The translations under genes were made by a program, and so were the position numbers. Of a stretch of 36,294 nucleotides of DNA, positions 30,668-36,294 are shown piece by piece; position 1 is the first letter of the stretch, and the number at the start of each line of letters is the position of its first letter. Where the stretch lies: assembly GCF_017744555.1 (NCBI RefSeq), contig NZ_JAGIBD010000034.1, positions 1-36,294 on the forward strand, read 5' to 3'. The notes under the pieces were generated by a model, which was not told where the DNA came from, ran no database searches, and saw only the letters and a list, made by a program, of their open reading frames with translations. This DNA comes from Cellulomonas sp. (GTDB lineage Bacteria > Actinomycetota > Actinomycetes > Actinomycetales > Cellulomonadaceae).

Positions 30668-31447
30668 TCAGTACCGCGTGTACTTGACCCAGTCGTACGT
30701 CGCGGTGCGCTGACCGGCGTACCTGAAGGGGCCGAGCCAGCTGTCGACGCCGGTCCCGGGCCAGAGGTTGAGCATGATGCGCTGCGGGTGGGTCGGCAGC
30801 GGTCCGCGCGAGCCGTTCTCCTGGTGCACGAGGCGGCCGTCGACGAACCAGTTGATGGTGCCCCGGTTCCACCACTCGATGGCGTAGCTGTGGTACCCGG
30901 CGGAGGCGTCGAAGCCGAGATCGATGAGGGTCTCGTGGCCGCCGACCCCGTTGGTGAAGTAGTTGGTCTGCATCTGCCGCGGGTTCTTGCCGAGGATCTC
31001 GACGTCGATCTCGTCCCACGGCTGGCCGTCGCTCGGCCCGGTGTAGGTGAAGAACGAGCTCACCGTGCCGGAGCCGCCCGACGCGGCCTTCATGCGCACC
31101 TCGTAGCGCCCGTACGAGAACAGGTCGTTGGTGCGGTACTCACCCGAGGCGTACGGCTTGCCGGAGCAGCCGCCGGGGCAGCTCGTGGTGTCGAGGTTGA
31201 TGCCCATGACGCCGCCGTTGTGCCACACATGGTCGGCGCGCCAGCCGGCGTTGAACATGCCGCCGTTGCTCCACCCGTCGGCCTTGTGCCAACGGGCGGT
31301 GTCGAAGCGGTCGAGGTTGTCGACGAAGCTGCCGCCGATGGCGGCCTCGGCGGGTGGGACGAGGGCTGGTGCGGCGAACAGGCCGACCAGGAGGGCGCCG
31401 GCCAGGGACCAGCGGCGGAGCTGGTGGTGCGTCGTCGTCGATCGCAT
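30668..31447 (-). CDS. Secreted GH16 lichenase (endo-beta-1,3-1,4-glucanase)
   Basis: A 259-aa exported GH16 enzyme cutting mixed-linkage beta-glucan. A signal peptide (WSLAGALLVGLFAAPALVPPAEA, about 13-35) precedes the jelly-roll domain. The catalytic motif is WDEIDVEILGK, with nucleophile E146, D148 and acid/base E150. YFTNGVGGHE, GYHSYAIEWW, INWFVDGRLVH, IMLNLWPGTGVDSWLG and YDWVKY closely follow Bacillus lichenases, so licheninase is favoured over laminarinase. ATG 31447 is set by GGAGG five bases upstream (31453-31457); an upstream ATG at 31459 overlaps that site. No binding module is attached. It is divergent from the chitinase gene; a palindromic operator lies 171 bases upstream. Confidence 0.92.
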   Translation of the reverse strand: MRSTTTHHQLRRWSLAGALLVGLFAAPALVPPAEAAIGGSFVDNLDRFDTARWHKADGWSNGGMFNAGWRADHVWHNGGVMGINLDTTSCPGGCSGKPYASGEYRTNDLFSYGRYEVRMKAASGGSGTVSSFFTYTGPSDGQPWDEIDVEILGKNPRQMQTNYFTNGVGGHETLIDLGFDASAGYHSYAIEWWNRGTINWFVDGRLVHQENGSRGPLPTHPQRIMLNLWPGTGVDSWLGPFRYAGQRTATYDWVKYTRY

Positions 31448-31452
31448 GCGTA

Positions 31453-31457
31453 CCTCC
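31453..31457 (-). promoter_or_regulatory. Ribosome binding site that sets the GH16 start
   Basis: GGAGG on the minus strand lies five bases before ATG 31447 and argues against the ATG at 31459, which would overlap the site. Confidence 0.7.
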
Positions 31458-31617
31458 ATCGGTACTGGTGCTGCGCGCGCCGGCCGCAGCGTCGGTGCGG
31501 AGCCGTCGGGCCCCTCCCGGCCGGCCCGTACCGGCGTCGTCGCCGGTCCGGGTCGATCGGCTCGCGACGCGTCGTCGGGTCACGGCTGATGGACAGACTG
31601 GAAATCACTGGCAGCAT

Positions 31618-31633
31618 CTGGAACCGCTTCCAG
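31618..31633. promoter_or_regulatory. CTGGAA-N4-TTCCAG operator upstream of GH16
   Basis: Perfect 6-bp arms around CCGC. A second copy of the left arm, CTGGAA, starts at 31598, exactly 20 bases (two helical turns) before the arm at 31618. It is likely a sugar-responsive repressor or activator site for GH16 and perhaps for the divergent chitinase. Confidence 0.5.
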
Positions 31634-31698
31634 TTCGCCCATCGTCGCCCCTCGGCACGGGGCGCGTCAAGGCGCGCAGCACACGAAGTCACGCACCG

Positions 31699-31727
31699 TC
31701 GACAGGCCCGTCACGCTCGGCTAGACT
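31699..31727 (+). promoter_or_regulatory. Sigma-70-type promoter for the chitinase gene
   Basis: TCGACA (-35) and TAGACT (-10) with a 17-base spacer. The start of transcription would be near 31734, giving a leader of about 200 bases. Confidence 0.55.
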
Positions 31728-31740
31728 CGCCGTGAGCAAT

Positions 31741-31759
31741 TTGTTAGGACTCTTTTCAA
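31741..31759. promoter_or_regulatory. A/T-rich imperfect inverted repeat in the chitinase leader
   Basis: TTGTTAGGA / TCTTTTCAA around one central base matches as an inverted repeat at 6 of 9 positions. It stands out in base composition and recalls the TTAGGAAA/TTTCCTAA type of element seen before actinobacterial chitinase and chitosanase genes (from memory, bound by ROK-family CsnR in Streptomyces). It lies just downstream of the promoter, where a repressor could block transcription. Confidence 0.35.
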
Positions 31760-31933
31760 TCGCACTGCTCCCACGGTACGGCCGTCCCCCATCCGTCCGA
31801 TCCGGCCATCTGCGCTGATGGCCGCGCCGCGCCACCGCACCACCGCCGTCGCCGTGACCGCGCGCCGCACCTGGTTCCGTCATGCCCAGGTGCCGCTCTC
31901 CCGTGCACTCCCCCAGCCCACGGAGGGTCCGCT

Positions 31934-33223
31934 ATGACTCGCTCCACCCGAATGCTGGCCGCCGCGCTCGCGGTCGCCGTCACGTCCGGCCTCCTCGTCG
32001 CCGGCGGTCTGTCCGCCGCCAGCGCCGCCGACACCTGCGCCCCGAAGGCCCGTCCGACCGGCAAGGTCCTGCAGGGCTACTGGGAGAGCTGGGACAACTC
32101 CAGCGTCCACCCCGGCATGGGGTACATCCCGCTCGACGACACCCGGCAGGCGCAGCACGGCTACAACGTGCTCATGGCCGCCTTCCCGGTGATCCTGCCC
32201 GACGGCACCGTGAAGTGGGCCGACGGCATGGACTCCGGCGTCGACGTCCCGACACCCGCCCAGGTCTGCGCCGCGAAGGCCCAGGGCCAGGTGGTCCTGA
32301 TGTCGATCGGTGGCGCCAACGCCAGCATCGACCTGTCGTCGTCCGCCGTCGCCGACCGCTTCGTCTCGACCATCGTGCCGATCCTCAAGGCGAACAACTT
32401 CGACGGCATCGACATCGACATCGAGGCCGGGCTCACCGGCTCCGGCAGCATCGGCACGCTGTCGACGTCGCAGGCGAACCTGATCCGGATCATCGACGGG
32501 ATCCTCGCCCAGATGCCGGCCGGCTTCGGCCTGACGATGGCGCCCGAGACCGCGTACGTGACCGGCGGCTCGGTCGTCTACGGGTCCATCTGGGGCTCGT
32601 ACCTGCCGATCATCAAGAAGTACGTCGACAACGGCCGCCTCTGGTGGCTGAACATGCAGTACTACAACGGCTCGATGTACGACTGCGTGGGCGGCTCGTA
32701 CGCGGCCGGGACCGTGCAGGGCTTCGTCGCGCAGACCCGCTGCCTCGACGCCGGCCTCACCGTCCAGGGCACGACGATCCGGGTGCCGTACGACAAGCAG
32801 GTGCCCGGCCTGCCGGCCCAGCCCGGTGCCGGCGGCGGGTACATGTCGCCCGACCTCGTGCGGCAGGCGTGGTCGCAGCTCGGCGGCGCGCCCAAGGGGC
32901 TCATGACGTGGTCGATCAACTGGGACGGCTCGAAGGGCTGGACGTTCGGCGACAACGCGAAGGCCCTGCTCGGGACGACGTTCCCGACGACGACGCCGAC
33001 GCCGACGCCCACGACCACCCCGACCCCCACGCCGACGCCGACCACCAGCCCGACGCCGACCCCCACGCCGACGACGCCGAGCGGCACGTGGGAGCCGTAC
33101 ACGGCGTACGCGGCCGGCGCCGTCGTCACCTACGACGGCAAGAGGTACACGTGCCGGCAGGCGCACACGTCGCTGCCGGGCTGGGAGCCGCCGAACGTCC
33201 TGGCGCTGTGGCTGCCGTCATGA
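31934..33223 (+). CDS. Secreted GH18 chitinase with C-terminal CBM5
   Basis: A 429-aa exported chitinase. A signal peptide (LAAALAVAVTSGLLVAGG with cleavage near SAASAA, about 8-32) precedes the GH18 barrel (about 42-345). The catalytic motif is DGIDIDIE, with D157, D160, D162 and acid E164; VLMSIGGAN, MAPETAYV, NMQYYNGS and GLMTWSINWD are the other conserved strands, typical of ChiC/ChiD-like bacterial chitinases. A Pro-Thr linker leads to a CBM5/12 chitin-binding domain (WEPYTAYAAGAVVTYDGK, then YTCRQAHTSLPGWEPPN). ATG 31934 has GGAGGG upstream. The stop overlaps the convergent WYL gene by six bases, and the terminator lies inside that gene. Confidence 0.95.
   Translation: MTRSTRMLAAALAVAVTSGLLVAGGLSAASAADTCAPKARPTGKVLQGYWESWDNSSVHPGMGYIPLDDTRQAQHGYNVLMAAFPVILPDGTVKWADGMDSGVDVPTPAQVCAAKAQGQVVLMSIGGANASIDLSSSAVADRFVSTIVPILKANNFDGIDIDIEAGLTGSGSIGTLSTSQANLIRIIDGILAQMPAGFGLTMAPETAYVTGGSVVYGSIWGSYLPIIKKYVDNGRLWWLNMQYYNGSMYDCVGGSYAAGTVQGFVAQTRCLDAGLTVQGTTIRVPYDKQVPGLPAQPGAGGGYMSPDLVRQAWSQLGGAPKGLMTWSINWDGSKGWTFGDNAKALLGTTFPTTTPTPTPTTTPTPTPTPTTSPTPTPTPTTPSGTWEPYTAYAAGAVVTYDGKRYTCRQAHTSLPGWEPPNVLALWLPS
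32984..33080 (+). repeat. Pro-Thr linker repeat in the chitinase gene
   Basis: Imperfect ACGCCG/ACCCCG hexamers encode the (PT)n linker between GH18 and CBM5. It is coding. Confidence 0.85.
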
Positions 33224-34255
33224 CCTGACCTGCCCCTCCAGGTCGGGCACCGGGCCCCCGCGCACACCTGCGTGGGGGCCCGGCGCCGTCAGGGACGGCC
33301 GTGCGGCCCGGGCGAAGCGCGCGGCCCAGTCATCGGCGAGCACGGCCAGCTCCGGCGGCGCGACGACGCTGAACTCGGCGCCCAGCGAGCCGAGGGCGAA
33401 CAGCGGCCCCTCGAGCGCGTCGGTCTCCATCGTCAGCGTGCAGCGGTCAGGGCCGTCCGCTCGCACGTCGGCCCATCGCCCCACCCGCGCCCGCACGTCG
33501 TCGGCGGACGCCTCGACGACGACCTCCACGCTGTACCGACCCCCGTGCCCGTCGCCGAGCACGCGTGAGCGGACGAACGCGGCGACGTCGTCGAACGGCG
33601 GCCGCCGCGCAGCGAAGGGCGTGCCGGCGCCCGCGGCGGCGACGACCCGGTCGACGCGGAACGTCCGCCAGTCGTGCCGGTCGACGTCGTACGCGACGAG
33701 GTACCACCGGCGACCGAGCGCGACGAGCTGCGACGGCTCGACCAGCCGGGTCGACGGTGTCCCCGTCGCCGCGACGTACTCGAGGCGGACCCGTTCGCGG
33801 TCGCGGCAGCCGAGGGCGAGCGTCGACAGGACGGCGTGGTCGACGGGCGCGACGGCATCGGCGCTCCACGGTGCGGGCGTCGTCGACGTGCGGACGGCGT
33901 CCAGACGGGCGCGAAGCCGTCGCGGCATGGCCTGCACGACCTTGGACAGCGCACGCAGCCCGGCCTCACCGCCCTCGCCGGTGGACACGAGCGACTGGAT
34001 GGCGACCGCGAGCGCCATCGCCTCGTCGTCGTCGACCACGAGCGGCGGCAGCGACGCCCCGGCCGCGAGCGCGTAGCCGCCGTCGACGCCGGGCTGCGAG
34101 TCGACCGGGTACCCGAGCTCGCGCAGCCGGTCGACGTCGCGGCGCAGCGTGCGCGGCGAGACGCCCAGCTCGTCGGCGAGCACGGGACCCGGCCAGAAGC
34201 GCCGGGCCTGCAGCAACGACAGGAGCCGCAGGGTGCGGGAGCTCGTGTTCGCCAT
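33218..34255 (-). CDS. WYL-domain helix-turn-helix transcriptional regulator (YafY-like)
   Basis: A 345-aa regulator. The N-terminal HTH_11 (TLRLLSLLQARRFWPGPVLADE, then LGVSPRTLRRDVDRLRELGY) and wing (SQPGVDGGYALAAG) precede the WYL domain (VALGRRWYLVAYD and WRTFRVDRVVAA) and a WCX-type C-terminal part (YSVEVVVEASADDVRARVG). It is divergent from the VOC gene across an 83-base gap with a perfect 12-bp palindrome, so it probably controls that gene and itself. Its last codons (PHAGVRGGPVPDLEG) are encoded by the chitinase terminator hairpin, and its stop overlaps the chitinase stop. A shorter protein ending before this tail may be ancestral (inference). Confidence 0.9.
   Translation of the reverse strand: MANTSSRTLRLLSLLQARRFWPGPVLADELGVSPRTLRRDVDRLRELGYPVDSQPGVDGGYALAAGASLPPLVVDDDEAMALAVAIQSLVSTGEGGEAGLRALSKVVQAMPRRLRARLDAVRTSTTPAPWSADAVAPVDHAVLSTLALGCRDRERVRLEYVAATGTPSTRLVEPSQLVALGRRWYLVAYDVDRHDWRTFRVDRVVAAAGAGTPFAARRPPFDDVAAFVRSRVLGDGHGGRYSVEVVVEASADDVRARVGRWADVRADGPDRCTLTMETDALEGPLFALGSLGAEFSVVAPPELAVLADDWAARFARAARPSLTAPGPHAGVRGGPVPDLEGQVRS
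33250..33283. terminator. Hairpin terminator of the chitinase gene, inside the WYL coding sequence
   Basis: A 10-bp perfect stem CCGGGCCCCC / GGGGGCCCGG is extended by GCGCA/TGCGT (4 of 5 pairs plus a wobble) with loop CACC. It starts 26 bases after the chitinase stop and within the last 25 codons of the convergent regulator. Confidence 0.7.
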
Positions 34256-34263
34256 CCGCCCAT

Positions 34264-34290
34264 CATCGCGGTCAGGAACTGACCGCGATG
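34264..34290. promoter_or_regulatory. Perfect 12-bp palindrome between the WYL regulator and VOC genes
   Basis: Arms CATCGCGGTCAG (34264-34275) and CTGACCGCGATG (34279-34290) are separated by GAA. It ends five bases before TAGCGT (34296-34301), the likely -10 of the VOC gene, so a bound regulator would cover the -35 region. The core GGTCA-N5-TGACC is the same as at 15435-15455. Confidence 0.75.
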
Positions 34291-34338
34291 GTTCCTAGCG
34301 TCGTCCTTGTCAGCACACCCGGCGCAGGAGGACACACG

Positions 34339-34752
34339 ATGAGCATCACGACGACCACGCACCTGAACTTCCGCGGCGACGCACGCGCCGCCCTCGAGCT
34401 GTACCGGGAGGTGTTCGGCGGCGAGCTCGCCCTCGTCACCTACCGGGACGCGCACGCCGTGCACGACCCGTCGGACGCCGACCACGTCATGTGGGGCGAG
34501 GTCCGGTCCGGCCACGGGTTCCACGTCATGGCGTACGACGTGCCCACCCACCTGCCGTACGACGCGGGCGTGAACCCCGTGTTCGTGTCGGTGCGCGGCA
34601 CCGACCCCGACGAGATCACCGCCCGCTGGAAGGGCCTGTCCGCGGGCGCCACGGTCGTGCAGGACCTCGCCCCCGCGGGGTGGTCGCCCCTGTACGGGAT
34701 GCTCCGCGACCGGTTCGGCGTCGTCTGGGTGCTCGACGTCGTCGCGTCGTAG
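34339..34752 (+). CDS. VOC family protein (PhnB / glyoxalase-like)
   Basis: A 137-aa protein of the PhnB-like vicinal-oxygen-chelate fold. LNFRGDARAALELYREVFGG at the start, then VMWGEVRSGHGFHVMAYDVP, and the end PLYGMLRDRFGVVWVLDV are typical. Members are metal-dependent enzymes or binding/resistance proteins; no activity can be assigned here. ATG 34339 has AGGAGG at a good distance. It is divergent from the second WYL regulator, whose operator overlaps its promoter, so it is probably the regulated target. PhnB-like genes next to YafY-type regulators are common in actinobacteria. Confidence 0.88.
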   Translation: MSITTTTHLNFRGDARAALELYREVFGGELALVTYRDAHAVHDPSDADHVMWGEVRSGHGFHVMAYDVPTHLPYDAGVNPVFVSVRGTDPDEITARWKGLSAGATVVQDLAPAGWSPLYGMLRDRFGVVWVLDVVAS

Positions 34753-34841
34753 CCCTGGGCAACGCTCGGAATGCGCGACCTGGACGCCCGACCTACCGTG
34801 GAAAAGGTCAGTCAGTTGGTCCCGACGGAAGGAGAACGAAC

Positions 34842-35288
34842 ATGCCGACGATCGAGCAGACGATCGACATCGACGTCCCCATCAGCACCGCCTACGACCA
34901 GTGGACGCAGTTCGAGGAGTTCCCGCAGTTCATGGGCGGGGTCGAGGAGGTCCGCCAGCTCGACGACACGCTGACGCACTGGCGGACGAAGATCGGCGGC
35001 GTCGAGCGGGAGTTCGACGCGCAGATCGTCGACCAGCGGCCCGACCAGCACATCGCGTGGCGCAGCATCGACGGCACGACGCACGAGGGCGCGGTGACGT
35101 TCGAGCCACTCGGCGCGGCCAGCACCCGCCTGCACGTCACGACGCGCTGGGAGCCCGAGAACCTCACGGAGAAGGCCGGTGCCCTCGTCGGCGCCGACGA
35201 CCTCCAGGTGAAGGCGGACCTCAAGCGGTTCAAGGAGTTCATCGAGCACCGCGGCACCGATACCGGTGGGTGGCGCGGCGAGGTCTGA
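34842..35288 (+). CDS. SRPBCC family protein (polyketide cyclase/dehydrase-like)
   Basis: A 148-aa START/Bet v1-like protein. The opening IEQTIDIDVPISTAYDQWTQFEEFPQFM and GVEEVRQLDDTLTHWRTKIGG (taken in short blocks) are the usual pattern of the polyketide_cyc family, with IAWRSIDGTTHEGAVTF in the middle and a C-terminal helix DDLQVKADLKRFKEFIEHR. These proteins hold hydrophobic ligands; many actinobacterial copies are stress-associated and of unknown role. ATG 34842 has GGAAGGAG upstream. A strong bidirectional terminator follows. It stands apart from the VOC gene by 89 bases. Confidence 0.9.
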   Translation: MPTIEQTIDIDVPISTAYDQWTQFEEFPQFMGGVEEVRQLDDTLTHWRTKIGGVEREFDAQIVDQRPDQHIAWRSIDGTTHEGAVTFEPLGAASTRLHVTTRWEPENLTEKAGALVGADDLQVKADLKRFKEFIEHRGTDTGGWRGEV

Positions 35289-35302
35289 CGGCCGCACGAG
35301 CA

Positions 35303-35345
35303 CGACGACGCCCGGCTCACCCCTCGGGGTGGCCGGGCGTCGTCG
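35303..35345. terminator. Bidirectional hairpin terminator
   Basis: A 14-bp perfect stem (CGACGACGCCCGGC / GCCGGGCGTCGTCG) is followed, after a one-base bulge, by CACCCC/GGGGTG around a 2-base tip. It lies between the convergent stops at 35288 and 35348. Confidence 0.8.
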
Positions 35346-35347
35346 CG

Positions 35348-35956
35348 TCACGGCGCGACCGCGATGGTCGTGCGCACGGCCGTCACGGTGGGCCGGCCCG
35401 GCACGGAGGAGAAGCCGAACCGCACCGGGAGGACGTGCGGCAGCAGGTCCCCGCACGGCACGCCGCCCCACGTCGCGTCGAGCGCGACGACGTGGTGCTG
35501 GCCGGACGCGGCGTACCACTCGCGCCGTCCGGCGCCCGCGCTCCCGACGGTCCGCACACCGGGGAGCACGAGCCGGGCGACGGGGTCTGCGGCCGTCGCG
35601 AACAGGCGCGAACGCGCGAGCGGTCGAGGCAGTGCGGCGAGCAGCCGGCCGAGGGGCGTGGGACCGCCGAGCGTGACGGTCGCCCCGAGGGGCCCGGCGT
35701 CGACGTGCCACCGACGGGCCGCCGCGTCGCACGTCACGCGGACCGGCGTGACGACCACCTCGTCGAAGACGTACGTCGCCGCGACCTCGTCGGCGACCGA
35801 CCTGGTGGGGGCCAGCAGCGTCCGGTGCCCGTGCGCGTCCTCGGTCATCACGTCCGCGAACCGCCCGTGCGGCGAGCGCAGCCACCGCCCGACGACGACC
35901 CGCCGCCCGTCCGCGGCCGAGACGCCGAGGATGTGTCCGTGGTAGCGGTCCAGCAC
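35348..35956 (-). CDS. Conserved-looking hypothetical protein
   Basis: A 202-aa protein I do not recognise. It is soluble by composition, with no signal peptide. It begins VLDRYHGHILGVSAADGRRVVVGRW and has a run of beta-strand-like segments (FADVMTEDAHGHRTLLAP, ATYVFDEVVVTPVRVTCD, WHVDAGPLGATVTLGG), then a Pro/Leu/Arg-rich middle (PLGRLLAALPRPLARSRLF) and a C-terminus HVLPVRFGFSSVPGRPTVTAV. Codon use is like its neighbours. GTG 35956 is chosen because GACACT, a possible -10, ends six bases upstream, suggesting a leaderless start; the frame is open to 36040. It is divergent from the methyltransferase at 36021 and converges on the SRPBCC gene. Confidence 0.65.
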   Translation of the reverse strand: MLDRYHGHILGVSAADGRRVVVGRWLRSPHGRFADVMTEDAHGHRTLLAPTRSVADEVAATYVFDEVVVTPVRVTCDAAARRWHVDAGPLGATVTLGGPTPLGRLLAALPRPLARSRLFATAADPVARLVLPGVRTVGSAGAGRREWYAASGQHHVVALDATWGGVPCGDLLPHVLPVRFGFSSVPGRPTVTAVRTTIAVAP

Positions 35957-36020
35957 CCGCCCAGTGTCGGGGGCGGCCCGGCGGGGTGCAGCGCGGGCGC
36001 CGCTCGGACAGGATGCGGGC

Positions 36021-36294
36021 ATGCCGACGGGCCGCCTCACCTACGACGACGAGCTGCGGGAGCTCGGCGCGGCGCTGCGACGGGAGTGGGGCGTCCGGCA
36101 GGACGACCGCGTCCTCGACGTCGGGTGCGGGACGGGAGCGACGACCCGCGACGCCGCCCGGGAGGCGTCGGCCGGCAGCGCGACCGGGGTCGACCTGTCG
36201 GCCGACGCGATCGAGCGGGCGCGCGCCCTCGCCCGGGCCGACGGCCCCGGCAACGTCGACTTCGTGTGCGCGGACGCCGCGATGCACGTGTTCC
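36021..36294 (+). CDS. SAM-dependent methyltransferase, partial (runs off the window)
   Basis: The first 91 codons of a class I methyltransferase. Motif I is RVLDVGCGTGATTRDAA, followed by the acidic loop TGVDLSADAIERARAL and, at the window edge, NVDFVCADAAMHVF (motif II). This is the pattern of Methyltransf_11/25 proteins, often annotated UbiE-like. The acceptor is unknown. ATG 36021 starts the family-like N-terminus; an ATG at 36013 is in another frame. No Shine-Dalgarno site is obvious. The 3' end is outside the window. Confidence 0.85.
   Translation, partial: MPTGRLTYDDELRELGAALRREWGVRQDDRVLDVGCGTGATTRDAAREASAGSATGVDLSADAIERARALARADGPGNVDFVCADAAMHVF

Larger units (their letters stand above)
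31448..31933. other. Long divergent intergenic region between GH16 and chitinase
   Basis: About 490 bases without a convincing gene. It holds the GH16 ribosome site, the CTGGAA palindrome at 31618-31633 with an extra half-site at 31598-31603, a chitinase promoter at 31699-31727 and an A/T-rich inverted repeat at 31741-31759. The remaining ORFs in it have no protein-like features. The chitinase leader would be about 200 bases long. Confidence 0.6.

Noticed and set aside
31699..31740. A DasR site before the chitinase gene
   Set aside because: The CTAGAC sequence lacks the inverted TGG/CCA arms of the known consensus; it is better explained as the -10 box.
11284..33080. Hexamer repeats as minisatellites or a CRISPR-like array
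   Set aside because: All three stretches are in-frame Pro-Thr linkers inside secreted enzymes; there are no regular spacers.
834..36294. A complete prophage, transposon or integrative element
   Set aside because: No integrase, transposase, attachment-site tRNA or long terminal repeats were seen on either strand.

Overview
This 36.3-kb window has very high G+C, many GTG starts, starts that look leaderless, and secreted enzymes built as catalytic domain + Pro/Thr linker + CBM2 or CBM5. It looks like the chromosome of a soil or plant-litter actinobacterium of the Cellulomonas type (order Micrococcales). No rRNA, tRNA, CRISPR array, transposase or integrase was seen.

Layout. 1-5.1 kb: the tail of a ricin-type lectin (CBM13) gene, a GNAT acetyltransferase, a methyltransferase, an NAD-epimerase/DUF72 pair, and an MmyB-type regulator divergent from a short-chain dehydrogenase. 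5.2-7.5 kb: the distal end of a trp operon (a TrpM-like small ORF, trpB with a one-base frameshift, trpA) without trpC/D/E. 7.7-9.2 kb: a flavin oxidase whose two halves are in swapped order, the most unusual object here. 9.2-13.8 kb: a LacI regulator, an expansin-CBM2 protein, a DHFR-like reductase and a tyrosinase. 13.8-18.3 kb: a GNAT enzyme, an epoxide-hydrolase-like enzyme divergent from a WYL regulator, a protein of four cold-shock domains, and a Nif3-like protein. 18.4-24.3 kb: an operon of DUF3237, FAD monooxygenase, a degraded lacI remnant and GH95 fucosidase, followed by a CE1 esterase-CBM2. 24.3-26.9 kb: a protein carrying an eCIS-type N-terminal motif, a Sua5/YrdC-like protein and a GNAT. 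26.9-30.5 kb: a secreted SGNH lipase, then a coupled CPBP protease - histidine kinase - response regulator operon. 30.6-36.3 kb: GH16 lichenase divergent from GH18 chitinase-CBM5, a second WYL regulator divergent from a VOC protein, an SRPBCC protein, an unrecognised protein and a cut-off methyltransferase.

How it works together. The main theme is breakdown of plant and fungal polysaccharides: expansin, fucosidase, esterase, mixed-linkage glucanase and chitinase. LacI-type regulation is suggested by palindromes with a central CG. One operator-like sequence (AA[A/G]CGATTCG) precedes both CBM2 enzymes, and another (a shared 14-mer containing CATCGATG) precedes the DUF3237-GH95 operon and the CE1 esterase. 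The LacI gene that should lie next to GH95 survives only as a 3' scrap. The two WYL regulators sit beside palindromes with the same core, GGTCA-N5-TGACC.

All family assignments come from reading motifs by eye; no database search was run.
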